Positions 23,827 through 35,724 of a DNA stretch of 64,000 nucleotides are shown piece by piece. This DNA comes from Nemophila menziesii (Eukaryota; Streptophyta; Magnoliopsida; Boraginales; Hydrophyllaceae): the NCBI GenBank assembly GCA_029959085.1, contig JARWIR010000005.1:9364501-9428500 (forward strand), in the 5' to 3' direction. Made by a program: the position numbers and the translations under genes. The notes under the pieces were generated by a model, which was not told the DNA's origin, searched no databases, and worked only from the letters and a program-made list of their open reading frames with translations. Position 1 is the stretch's first letter; each line of letters starts with the position of its first letter.

Positions 23827-24778
23827 TTGTTGGTAAAAACTAACAATATCACCGATAAAGTAAAAATTGTTTTCATATAAAAACATTTAGGAAAAATGTA
23901 ATACTACAACTATTACAATACAATGGAAAATGGAATATAAAGGTATCCCAAAAACTGTAATACAACAACTATTACAAAAAAATGGGAAAAGAACTTACAT
24001 AGAAATATTCAAAAAATATTCTAGATACGAATACACAAAACGTGCAGCGTTGAAAAAGATATTCCGGGAGTACCGGTATCTCCAACAATCGTATCCCTCT
24101 TCTACTCTTATCTCTATGTCAAAATGATTTGACTAATCATTGAGAATTGAGTGTTCCATTTTCTGAATTTCTAGAATAATATTCTATTCTCTTTAGAATA
24201 ATTTCCTTTCTCTCTAGAATAATATTCTTTCTCCCTAGAATTATTTTTCTATTCTCTCTAGGATTATTATTCCATTCTCTCTAGAATTACATTTTTCTTT
24301 TCTCTAAAAAATGCAAGTGACAAAGTCACTATTTATAGAGAAAAGGATGAGACAAGAAAACCGTCACATAAATGCCTCTTCAATGCTCATTAATGCTAGC
24401 CGTTTTTTTCCACCAAGTCTTGTGGCAAGACAAAAAACCGTCACTTTAATGCCTCTTCAATGGTCATTAAAGCTAACCGTTTTCTTTCACCAAGTCTTGT
24501 AACTTCCGAAACCGCTACCATTAATTTTTGTCGGTTTTTGCTTTTATTTTCTTCTTCATTTTCTAGGTGAGTCTTTTTAACACATAAAAAGTTTTCCCAC
24601 TTTTCCCAAGAGAAATAAAGAATTAATAAAGTAAAGCTCTTGAATTTTAGTAATTCCAACATTTTTATTTCACAAAAATTAAGGTGAGACTATTAGAACA
24701 CAAATAGTTTTTCCCACTTCTCCCATGAACATGAAAGAATTAATAAATTAAATAATCATTCATTTAATAATTCCAACA
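23827..24778 (-). repeat. 3' LTR of young Copia-type element
   Basis: Bounded by TGTTGG and CCAACA. It contains imperfect tandem copies of a CTCTCTAGAATAATATTCT unit (about 24165-24290) and a direct duplication of about 80 bp with words CCGTCAC..AATGCCTCTTCAATG (about 24360-24500). Confidence 0.9.
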
Positions 24779-25099
24779 ATCCCCCACTCAGGTTCTTTGG
24801 GAGAGAAGGTGAACAGGTTTCCGTAAATACCAACATTTGGGTGAATTGTACTTAAGTGGCAATATCTTTCGATTTGAATTGACACGTAGTGAAGTGAGGC
24901 AACCACCAAATTCCTGTCAAGTGAACGTACTCTTGAACTTGACGGTTTTCGATCGAGACCCTCCCAGCACATACTCTACCCGGCTGATAGTTACAAATTT
25001 CTCAAACATCACCTTTTTCTTACACATAGGTGATCTCCAAGAGCGTCTAGCCTCATTAGCCGACCCCTCTTGGATTTCAAGATCATGAAGAGGAATAAA

Positions 25100-25582
25100 G
25101 CCCAACCTCACTATGTGTTTCGCGAATTCATCAAGTCCTTTCTCTTTAGGACCACCCTTATGGGCTATGAATTTGTGGTGAGTTTAAAAACTCATCCCTT
25201 GGGAACATCAAGGACGTCTCCTTAAAATCATATTATGATCAATATACAACAACCTCAACGGTGAATTCATCAATTTCATCTCAATAGGACCGCCACACAT
25301 GGCAATGAATTCATTAAGTTTAAGCAATATACAAACACCCTCAACGGTGAATTCATCGAATCCGTCTCAATAGGACTACCAAACATGGCTATGAATTCAT
25401 TAAGTTTGATAGATGTACAACAACCTCAACGGTGAATTCATCAAGTCCATCTCAATAGGACCACCACGCATGGCTATGAATTCATTAAGTTTGAGAAATA
25501 TACAACAACCTCAACGGTGAATTCATCAAATCCATCTCAATAGGACCACCACGCATGGCTATGAATTCATTAAGTTTGAATT
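25100..25582. repeat. 85-bp tandem repeats in Copia interior
   Basis: Four clear copies of an 85-86-bp unit start near 25253, 25339, 25424 and 25509 (word CCTCAACGGTGAATTCATC). A fifth, degenerate copy lies to the left near 25110-25190. The unit shows no long open frame and lies in the non-coding middle of the non-autonomous element. Confidence 0.85.
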
Positions 25583-26626
25583 TTCTCATGTATGCACAAT
25601 TTACACTATATAGATAGGAAGTTAGTGCATCATATATAATCATTAGTAATAGGTTCCCCATTAATGGGTTCTAAACCTATCACTCAACATTTCTAGGATT
25701 ATTCTCCCAATTAAGTCTATTAGTAAAAGAATCAACCATTATTTCATCATTTATATGAGACCCAGTTTGCGTAACAAAAAATCCTTCAAGAACTACATGA
25801 ATTATTTTAAAACGCATATTAGATCAATAGTACTCTCTCGTACTTTATTAAATGACAAAAAATAATCCAATGTTCAACACTTGAGTCTCTTTACAATATA
25901 GAAAATACCAAGTTGATTATAGTTCATTTATAACATCATAGTCCTTATAATTATTTCATATTCATCAAGGGGTACACACCCCCACAATTCTCTTATTCAT
26001 GAATATTTGTATTATAAGGAGTTTTACCATACATTATATCAAGGGAGTCAAACATTTCCACAAAAAATGAGACTAACTAAGGTAAATTCCATTATTGACT
26101 AATGAATTTCATCCTTATGATCAGCTTCCCCCACATCTTTTATTTATAAAAAGAAGATTGGAAACAGTAAGCCCCATGAAATGGAGTACCAAAAGATAAT
26201 CTTGTCATACACCTATTGAAAAAAGTGTAACACAACTTGATCTATCTTTTATTAAGGTACTATTAGCAAGGTGCCTGTTTAACAACACAAAACGATGTTC
26301 TAAGTTTTCATACTTTATCCCTTTAATCCAAAACCACCAACCCTTCATGTTGCAACATATAGATCTCTCCATATAGATCTTCATTCACACATAGATTTAA
26401 TATCCAATTGATATATAATCTATGAATGATATTTAGTGCATCAGGAGTTAAATAGTTGTAATAGAAAAGGGAAAAGTAGTCCTTAAACTTATATAAACAT
26501 GGAAAATTAAGGACTTATCCTTGAGCCGATTCACTTTTCTGACTCGTATGGGACCGACTGGATCTTTTTGGGTCATTCCCAAGTGATGTATTTCTTCACA
26601 TCAGAATCATCACCCTCGTACCTTTT

Positions 26627-26941
26627 CTAAACCGTTTCACAGATAGTCTTTATTGACTTCTCAACGACACACAGATAAAAGGCGATGTTCGTCACATTAT
26701 CCAAGATCCATTCCCTAACCACTGAATTATCTTTCTTGAACCAAATTTCAAGAGCTAGGATCCTAGCATAGTGTTCTTTGGTAATTTTCACATTGCCCTC
26801 AATGGCAGGGAGTACCTCGAGAACAACAAGATCTAGTTCATATGGTTCAATGAATATCAGTGGCTTATGTGCCCAACGTTTGTAGTTGGAACCATTGAAA
26901 GGATCCAACATAATCACGTCGGGAATGGCTTTTGCGTTCAA
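26627..26941 (-). pseudogene. Copia gag N-terminal fragment
   Basis: A 104-residue frame on the minus strand contains LDPFNGSNYKRWAHKPLIF, the conserved start of Copia gag proteins (FDGSNY-x-RW). The remainder of gag-pol is absent. It may be retained for packaging signals or may simply be left over. Confidence 0.7.
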
Positions 26942-27010
26942 GGATGAAGCAACCTCCGAAATAGAAAAACAATTTTACAATCGGTGATATTGAAAATATC
27001 TTTTTCAAAT

Positions 27011-27961
27011 TGTTGGTAAAAACTAACAATATCACCGATAAAGTAAAAATTGTTTTCATATAAAAACATTTAGGAAAAATGTAATACTACAACTATTACA
27101 ATACAATGGAAAATGGAATATAAAGGTATCCCAAAAACTGTAATACAACAACTATTACAAAAAAATGGGAAAAGAACTTACATAGAAATATTCAAAAAAT
27201 ATTCTAGATACGAATACACAAAACGTGCAGCGTTGAAAAAGATATTCCGGGAGTACCGGTATCTCCAACAATCGTATCCCTCTTCTACTCTTATCTCTAT
27301 GTCAAAATGATTTGACTAATCATTGAGAATGGAGTGTTCCATTTTCTGAATTTCTAGAATAATATTCTATTCTCTTTAGAATAATTTCCTTTCTCTCTAG
27401 AATAATATTCTTTCTCCCTAGAATTATTTTTCTATTCTCTCTAGGATTATTATTCCATTCTCTCTAGAATTACATTTTTCTTTTCTCTAAAAAATGCAAG
27501 TGACAAAGTCACTATTTATAGAGAAAAGGATGAGACAAGAAAACCGTCACATAAATGCCTCTTCAATGCTCATTAATGCTAGCCGTTTTTTTCCACCAAG
27601 TCTTGTGGCAAGACAAAAAACCGTCACTTTAATGCCTCTTCAATGGTCATTAAAGCTAACCGTTTTCTTTCACCAAGTCTTGTAACTTCCGAAACCGCTA
27701 CCATTAATTTTTGTCGGTTTTTGCTTTTATTTTCTTCTTCATTTTCTAGGTGAGTCTTTTTAACACATAAAAAGTTTTCCCACTTTTCCCAAGAGAAATA
27801 AAGAATTAATAAAGTAAAGCTCTTGAATTTTAGTAATTCCAACATTTTTATTTCACAAAAATTAAGGTGAGACTATTAGAACACAAATAGTTTTTCCCAC
27901 TTCTCCCATGAACATGAAAGAATTAATAAATTAAATAATCATTCATTTAATAATTCCAACA
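27011..27961 (-). repeat. 5' LTR of young Copia-type element
   Basis: Nearly identical to 23827-24778 and bounded by the same TGTTGG and CCAACA ends. The bases just inside it (minus strand ATTTGAAAAAGATATTTTC) do not look like the common tRNA-Met primer site, so the primer is unclear. Confidence 0.9.
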
Positions 27962-29209
27962 CCTCTAGACATATCGAATTAGTGGATGTAGGGCACGGAT
28001 ACTATATGGTTAAATTCGAGGAGAGGGAAAATTTTGATTTTGCGATATCGGGTGGACCATGGATGGTTTTAGATCACTATCTTGTAGTACGTGAGTGGAC
28101 TCCGGAGTTTAATGCGATGTCTAATTCGATAACGACCACTACAGCTTGGGTTAGGATATCAAATGTGGGGATGCACAATTACACGGCTAGAATATTACGG
28201 AAAAATTGGGGACAAACTAGGTAGAACAGTTAAGATTGATCCAATGACGAAGGGTAGGTTGAGAGGAAACTACGCGAGATTAGCTATTGAACTTTACTTG
28301 AAAAAACCATTAGAACCGGAAGTAAGAATTGGCTCAGAAGTATGCAAGGTAGAATATGAAGGCCTACACCTAATTTGCTATGGTTGTGGTAAATTTGGAC
28401 ACAGGAAAGAAAGCTGTCCTCCGAATATAACTAATAGAATGGATGTGGATTCGAATATTAATGGTGTTCAACAGAAAGTGAATGAGATGGTTATAGAGGC
28501 ACCTAGTAGCAAAGAAAAATACGGTGATTGGATGACTGGGAGGCGTGGAAACCGGAGTAGTAGGAAGAACAATTCGAACAATAATGTGAAGGCTCCATTT
28601 CAGAGCAATCTAGGTTCTAGGTTTGAAGCTTTGGGAGTAGAAGAAGAACTCTTAGAGCGAAGGAGACCGTCACAAGGATATATAAGCAAAGGTCAAAGTT
28701 CCGGAACTAAAACAAGTACTAATAAAGGTAAGGGTGTGGTTTGGCCAACACCGGGGAACAAAAATAACGGAGGCGCGAAGGGACATAGCGTAATCGCATC
28801 CCCAAGCTTCGAGCAACGCAAGAAGTTGGATGATGAGATAGAGGTCCTTGAATTTTCCGCGGCTGAGCTAAATAAAGAAAACAATACAGTAGCGCGAAAA
28901 AGAAAGTCTAAGGGTAGTAAAGTTAAGACCAATAATTCGATGGTTTTGAGTAGTGGAAACAGGAAAGATATGGGCAATAATAGTGTAACAATGGATCAAA
29001 ATGAGATGGTAGAGGAGGGCGAATTGGTAGAGGTGGTAGTAGGGATTAATGATGGGCTTCACAGGGACTTAAATGCAATATCAGAAAATTCAGAACCTGG
29101 AAAGTTAGACCCAAAGGTCTCGGCTGAGTCACTGTCCACCGTGGCAGAAAATTCTACAGCAAAAGACACCAGCGCTGCAATCTCCAACGCACCAGCCACC
29201 AGCGATGTA

Positions 29210-30580
29210 TGTTGGCATTTAGCCTCCCTTAATAGGTTGTTTTAATGTGACAAATCCTCTTATGATTAGTGTGCTAATTACTCTTATATTATTCATCCTA
29301 TCTTGCACTATTATTCATCAAAAACACTTTTAACACCTTTCTTATCATATCTCATTGCATTCACTTTTATTCACATCTTTATGTACTTTGAGATATAGCT
29401 TTAATGATCAACTACAATGTTTATAAGAATGATGTTATCTACAACTTTCGTGAAGAAGATTTATTGATACGAGCATCATAGCATAAGTCATATTCTTTCA
29501 AAGTTGCTTGGCGCGGTACACCGAACGAAAGGCGCGGTACACCGGACCAAGAATGCGGACCAGGGCGCGGTGCATAGGCTAGCCCGTCAGAGAGTTAGAA
29601 AATCTAACCGTTGAGGTGCGGTACACCGCACGATAACTTGCGGTACACCGCAAGGAAGGTTTTCCTGCACAAAAGTTAAGTCATAAGGAATATATCCGTT
29701 GGGAGATTAATAGATCCGTTGGACCCAAGCCTTATGACCGTTGGAAGCCATTTTCTACTATAAATTGAAGTTCTTTGAAGGCTACAACGACACCAATTAA
29801 TTACAAACATTAAGGGGCTTAATTGTTATCATTCAAGAAGGTGTCAAGAGCTATACATAGTCAAAATCAATCTTAGTGAGCTTATAAGTCCTTTCAAGGA
29901 GTTAATCAAATAAGCCACAAGGTTCTATCTACTCAAGAGGAGTTTACATGCTACATAGTTTATATCCACTCTTTTAGGAGTTTAGTTACAAGCTTTTATA
30001 AGCAACCCTTTAAACACTTTGTTTCTATCCTCTTAAGTCTAGGTCTTGTAATAGATAGATTAAGAGAGAATTCAAGTATAGGGAGTATACTTGGTGTCCT
30101 TGTGTTGTGATTACACAAGTGTTTGTCCTTCGTGTTATCGAAGAGGTTGTAAGGGTTATTTTATTCTCGACCCGGTTAAGAGAGACACGGGAGCTTAGTG
30201 AAAAGCTTGAAATCCTAAGGAGGCTTCCTTAGGTAGTGGATGTAGGGAAACCGAACCACTATAAATCGCGTGTATCTTTCTATCCCTACTCTACTTACTT
30301 TCCGTACTTTATATGTTTGATAATATGCTAGTATGATTATTGTGATATTGTTTATCTAGTTTATCTAACATATAGTCTTCTAGAGTAGTAAGATATTGGA
30401 TTGTCGATTTACTTGTTTTACTTATATATCGAACCTCCTACTTACCCTTTGCATGATCCTAAGTGTTTGATATATTAAGTTGACTTAGAAGTTTTCACTT
30501 AAACTTATAATTGTCCAAAAGATTTTTAATTAGGCATTAATCTTATTAGTAATCCTATTCACCCCCCTCTAGGACTTTCA
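29210..30580 (+). repeat. Solo LTR inside LINE A ORF1
   Basis: This 1371-bp unit starts TGTTGGCATTTAG and ends CCCCCTCTAGGACTTTCA, with the 5-bp duplication ATGTA at 29205-29209 and 30581-30585. The CTAG..CTTTCA ending is typical of Copia LTRs that precede a tRNA-Met primer site, hence the plus orientation; that family assignment is inference. Bases 29511-29655 hold several GCGGTACACCGC-like palindromes. Confidence 0.85.
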
Positions 30581-30868
30581 ATGTATCCTCCAACGAAGCA
30601 AATCCCATAGCTACAATGGAGAACACAGCAGGTCCGCCACAGCAAGAACTCCAAGCGAACATCACTGGTTTGGATCCTATGCCACCTGATGCTCCCTGGG
30701 ATGACGACAAAGAATATGGTATGTGGCTCGATAGCCAAGTTGTGGAGTCGGAACCAGCTTCACAACAACAATTAGAGCAAGATAGTGATCAAAATGAAGA
30801 TGGGATGGACATGGAAGCTCGCGCTTGAGGCGCCATGAGGTAACTATTTCAATTTATTTAGTTTACTA

Positions 30869-33800
30869 ATGAATTGTCAAGATTGTACAGGAATGTCTTG
30901 GGACGACTCAAAACAACCCCTCAATATATTGATATGGAACTGTTATGGCGCTGCGAAACCAAGGTTCCGAAGAGTGGTTCGCGATATGATGATTAATAAT
31001 AGGGTATGGCTCACAGTGATAGTAGAACCGCGTGTTAGTAGCAAAAACGCGAATAATATAATCAATACATTACAGAAAGACAATTCGATTAGGGTCGATT
31101 CGGAAGGTTATAGTGGTGGCATTTGGCTTCTTTGGAACGATTCAGATATTAATATTCGAGTCCTTTCAGCGGGTCGCCAAGTAGTCAACATAGAGGTTAG
31201 TAAAAAGGGGTGTGAGAAGTGGATATTCTCTGCTATTTACGCAAACCCTGCATACAAGGAACGGGAAAAACTATGGGAGGCGCTTCATCAAGCCTTCTAC
31301 AATATTCAGTCACCATGGTTAGTAGCTGGGGACTTCAATCAAGTTGGTTTAGAAATAGACAAAAGAGGTGGGGTTCCTGGGGTATCTAGAAGAATGGAAA
31401 AATATGAAGAATGGCGGAATTCGTGTGGTTTAATAGATGTGGGGTTTGTGGGTCCGAGTTATACATGGAGAGATTCATGGAACAAGGGTCAACGAATCAT
31501 GGAAAGACTAGATAGAGCTTATGGTAATGTAGAGTGGCAGATGATGTTCCCAAAGGCTCGAGTGGCTCATCTAGCTAGAGTCCATTCTGACCATATGCCC
31601 ATACTAATACAGCTATGCCCGAACCAGAGGATTAAAGAGAATGCTCGTAGATTTAGATTCGAGTCTGCATGGTGTCTTCACAAAGGATTTCAGGAGTTTA
31701 TAAATAGCGAATGGAAAGGAAATAGAGATGGGTTTAGTGAGAGTATAACAGCTATTCAGAGTTCGTTATCAAAATGGAAATTCGAAGTATTTGGTGATTT
31801 GAATAGGCGGAAAAAAGAATTGAGCGCGAGGATTAGAGGTACTCAAAAATCTTTACAAATTTCGTACAATTCTTCACTTCGCCAGATGGGTATTCGATTC
31901 GCGAATGAATATGAAAGTGTTCTTGAGCAAGAGGAGATGATGTATTTTCAAAAGTCAAGAGAAAAGTGGGTTAATTCGGGTGATCGAAACACGAGATTTT
32001 ATCAGATGTCGATAACCACGAAAAAGAAATCGGCAGTTTGTATAGGTCTCTTTGATGATATGAACAATTGGATAGAAGAGGAAGATGTTTTAAAAGGGAT
32101 GGTTCGAGATTATTTTGTAGAGTTATACAGTAATCCGGATGAACAGATTGAAGAGTTTATGCTCCCAAACCTAGAAGCTATTGATAGTGAAGTCAAACGC
32201 GAGCTCAGTCAACCTTTTTCGGATGAAGAGATTAGAATTGTTGTATTTCAATCCGATCCAACCAAAGCCTCGGGACCAGATGGTATGTCAGCGGCTTTTT
32301 ACCAGAAATGTTGGAACACGGTAGGGCCATCGATCTGTAACATGGTTCGAGAAGCGGTCAGAACAGGTCACCTTCCCTCGGGTCTGAATGGAACACTTAT
32401 ACATCTTATCCCTAAAGTGTCAGACCCGAACCGGGTACGTTTATTTCGTCCCATTAGTCTCATTAATACTCCTGTTAAATTTATTATGAAGGCCATAGTC
32501 AACAGACTAAGGCCAATTATTGCTAATATTGTTGGCCCTTGCCAAAGTAGTTTTTTGCCAGGTCGTTCTACATTGGATAATATAGTATTAATGCGGGAGG
32601 TAGATCACCGGATGCGTCATATTCAAGGAAACAAAGGACTAATGGCCGTTAAAATTGACCTCGCAAAGGCATATGATAGAATCAAATGGGAGTTCATAAG
32701 AGACACAATCAAACATTTCGGTTTACCGGATAGTTGGATTAGTCTTATACTGTCAAGCATGGAGGAAAATGAAGTGAGGATACTTTGGAATGGTGAACCA
32801 TTGCCCCCTTTCAAGCCTCACCGGGGTATCCGACAAGGGGACCCTCTTTCCCCATATATCTTCGTTTTGTGCATGGAAAGACTCTCCTTGTTAATTCAGA
32901 AATCATGTAGGAAAGGAGAGTGGAAAGAAATACGTCTTGGCCGGCAGGGGTTAGCTCTTTCTCATTTATTTTATGCTGATGATCTAATTCTTTTTGGTGA
33001 AGCCTCTTATTTGCAGGTACAATTAATACAAGAGACGATGAACCTCTTTTGTAAGGAATCTGGACAGAATATAAGCTCAGAAAAGTCTCTAATATATTTT
33101 TCGAGAAATGTACCGGAGATCGTGCAAAAAGACTTAACATTAGCTAGTGGTTTTTGTCATAGTAATTCTTTAGGTACCTACTTGGGAACACCCATACTCT
33201 CGGGGAGGTTACCTAAAGGTTTCTATAAAGGGATATTGGAGAAAATACGAAAGAAGTTGGCCACGTGGAAAGCCAAAACACTATCACTAGCGGGGCGCAT
33301 TACATTAGTACAATCTGTGTTGAGCGCAGTACCGGTCTACCAGATGCAAGTCATGAAATTACCAAAGTATGTTTGTAAGGAAATAGATAGAGTCTCAAGA
33401 GATTTCATTTGGGGTTCATCACCGTCGGAAAGGAAACTCCATTGGATAGCGTGGGATCAAATTTGTAAGCCGAAGAAAAATGGTGGTTTAGGGATTAGAA
33501 GCGCAGAAAAATACAATTTGGCTCTCTTAGCGAAACTTGGGTGGAAGGTGCTAAAGCGTGATCAATCAGTTATATGGGCTGAGGTGCTTCGGAAAAAATA
33601 TTTCTCGAATGGAATCATGAATAGGCAACAAAACACGAATGATTCGAGTATTTGTAAAGCAATATTAGCGGGAATGAAGGTGCTTCGAGAAGGAGTAGAT
33701 GTGCAAAATGAAGAACTAGGGTCTAGTGTAAAATGGCGGTTTGAGAAATCAGGGGTTTTTTCGGTAAAATCCGGGTACGAATGTATGGAAGAGATTACGG

Positions 33801-35215
33801 AGAATCACCAATTTAAGTAGGAATTAATTTGGAAACTTAAATGCACTCAAAAAGCAAGAATATTTCTATGGAGAATGGCGCATAACCGACTTCCAACAGC
33901 GGAGAATTTATACAAACGCGGAGTAATTGAATCACGATGTTGCGAAATATGTGGAGCTAATCGTGAAGACTTGTTCCATACATTGGTAAAGTGCAAAATT
34001 CCTAATGTTGTTTGGAAGTTATTTTGTGATATTGCAGGTTTAGTTGGGCGAACAGGGACAAGGCCGGAAGGAGGAGATGAGGCTGCTAATTGGAACCTGC
34101 TACATGACGCGAGGACAGGAGCTGTTCGTGCCTCGGAGCTGCAGCTAAATGCGGGACCAGATACTGCTGCAGCGGGTCAGTTGATGGAGTCTTGGACAGG
34201 AGCTGCTGGCCGAGCTGTGAGGTGGAGAAATGAAGCTGACCGGATTGGAACTCAGCAGCGTGTTCAGGCTTGGCAACAGGAGAGAGAAAGAGCTGCAACT
34301 GCAGCAGATTACCGAACTAATGCAGAAATAATTGCTGCAGCACATTCATCACAGGCATTAGAAATTCAGAACTGGATCACAGGCCATCTTAGTTCTAAAG
34401 CTATTGTGGAAGGAATAGAATGGCCTTATGTATTTACGGCAGCCGTATGGACAATATGGAACATGAGAAACGATATGATATTCAATAACATCTCCGAAAT
34501 TCCTCATGCAATTCGTTTAAAAACAGAAATTCTCAAGCTCGCACAATCATTCGTTCTAGCTTGGGGTAAAAGTTTTGACGGCGGTATTATCAAACTCGCC
34601 AAGAGCATCATGATTAAATGGGTAAGTCCGGAATTTGGGTTAAAATTAAATATAGATGGTAGCTTCAACGAGTCAAAAAGAAATGGTGGCATTGGGGGTA
34701 TTGTGAGAGATTCTAAAGGTACATGTGTTTCGGGCTTTGTTGGTCCGTGCTTAGCAATTTCCCCTCTTATGTCGGAAATATTTGCGCTTCATTTTGGCCT
34801 AAGATGGGCTATTAACAATAACTATAATGAGTTGTATATAGAGACGGATTCAGAGGAACTCCATGCGCTAGTGAAGGGCGGTGGGAGTTCGAATCATCAC
34901 ATCGATCAGAACTCGAAGGAATTCCACGCACTAGTGAAGGGTGGTGGGAATTCAAGTAGTTGCTGCGTCTCTTTTGTTCGAGAATGTAAAGCTATGTTAA
35001 GTGGAAATTTGAACTTCAAGATAAATCGAATATATAGGGAAGGAAACTTGTGTGCGGACAAACTCGCAAGAGAAGGAGCAAATATGAATGGACAACCAGT
35101 GACTTTTAATACCCTCCGGACTATTTATGGGATTTCATCACTAGGGATAGAAGCGGAAGTGCAACTGCTAGAGTTGTACTCGAAAAGCAATAAGGGCATT
35201 TTTGCCCCAATGTAA
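30869..35215 (+). pseudogene. LINE A ORF2 (EN-RT-RNase H), one in-frame stop
   Basis: ORF2 would encode 1448 residues but has one in-frame TAG at 33818-33820; the frame is otherwise open from 30869 to 35215. Domains in order are: apurinic endonuclease with WNCYG near residue 24, GDFNQV and SDHMPIL; reverse transcriptase with SGPDGMSAAFY, FLPGRSTLDNI, IDLAKAYDRIKWEF, RGIRQGDPLSPYIF and the catalytic YADD at residues 702-705; zf-RVT (just after the stop, LPTAENLYKRG, CCEICG); and RNase H (LNIDGSFNES, ETDSEELHALV, EGNLCADKLAREG). Two oddities lie after the stop: an Ala/Gln/Glu-rich block at about 34046-34370 not usual for the family, and a 66-bp tandem duplication near 34853-34962. Confidence 0.9.
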
Positions 35216-35277
35216 TTTTATTTTTTCTTAACGGCTTTTAAGCCTCTCATGTATGAAAAAAAAAAGAAGTAAATAAC

Positions 35278-35724
35278 GACTTTATAATTTCAAATTTAAG
35301 TACAACTCTTTTTTTCTTTTTTATTAAAAATAATTTAAAATTGACTAATTTTGACCAAGCTGAACCGATAATTGCCCGTCTTTTACCTAATGTCACCTGA
35401 TAAAGTAGTTTGTAGGTAACCAAAGTAGGATTAGATTGTACTAATCTTGTTCGGTTCGGTTAAGGGAAGAGGAGGTATCGGTTTGTTAACCGACCCGAGC
35501 TCATCCCTGCTCGTTGCAATTTTCTTTATATAAACCTATGTAAAACAATAATGTACATAAAGCTTATATATATTCTCAAACATACACATATTCATTTCAG
35601 CACCAAGTTACCTCACATGCACTATATTTTACAACATATATTCTCACACAATACCAAAAAAAATTAGAAACAATACATAATGTGACAATCAATACATAAC
35701 TGTATAAGATAAAGGAAGGCCTAA
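35278..35724. other. Intergenic, downstream of PLAC8 gene
   Basis: No gene is seen. The stretch should contain the 3' untranslated region of the minus-strand PLAC8 gene at its right side. It also holds short repeated GTTCGGTT / GGTTCGGTTAAG words near 35448-35490. Confidence 0.4.

Larger units (their letters stand above)
23827..27961 (-). mobile_element. Young non-autonomous Copia-type element
   Basis: This 4135-bp element has two LTRs of about 951 bp and the perfect 5-bp duplication CCTCT at 23822-23826 and 27962-27966. The orientation is minus: the purine tract GAGTGGGGGAT (plus-strand 24779-24789) borders the 3' LTR, and a gag start lies beside the other LTR. The internal region is only 2.2 kb and has no protease, integrase or reverse transcriptase. 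Its movement must have used proteins of a relative. The LTRs differ by about two changes, one T/G substitution in the GAGAATTGAG / GAGAATGGAG word and one indel in an A-run, so insertion was recent. Confidence 0.92.
23153..30828 (+). pseudogene. LINE A ORF1 (DUF4283, zinc knuckle), interrupted
   Basis: ORF1 encodes the nucleic-acid-binding protein of the LINE. Piece 1 (23153-23826) has a Pro/Gln-rich head and ends inside the DUF4283 domain (VVVRLLGREVGFTYL, KLKQIW). Piece 2 resumes in the same frame at 27967 (HIELVDVGHGYYMVKF, PWMVLDHYLVVREW). A one-base gain in an A-run near 28199-28205 then shifts the frame, and the rest (to 29209) carries the zinc knuckle CYGCGKFGHRKESC (C-x2-C-x4-H-x4-C) and a Lys/Ser/Asn-rich tail. 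Piece 3 (30586-30828) is acidic and ends with TGA 40 bases before ORF2. Removing the two insertions with one copy of each duplication restores continuity at both junctions. Confidence 0.88.
23071..35265 (+). mobile_element. L1-type LINE A, split by two later insertions
   Basis: The element runs from a short 5' leader through ORF1 (pieces at 23153-23826, 27967-29209 and 30586-30828) and ORF2 (30869-35215) to an A-rich tail at 35256-35265. A candidate target duplication is GAAGTAAACAAC (23059-23070) versus GAAGTAAATAAC (35266-35277), one mismatch. Inserted inside ORF1 are a non-autonomous Copia element (23827-27961) and a solo LTR (29210-30580). Without them the LINE would be about 6.7 kb, a normal size. 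One frameshift and one internal stop make it inactive now. Confidence 0.85.

Noticed and set aside
25100..25582. Regular repeats that could suggest a CRISPR-like array
   Set aside because: The 85-bp units abut each other with no unique spacers and lie inside a plant retrotransposon; this is an ordinary minisatellite.
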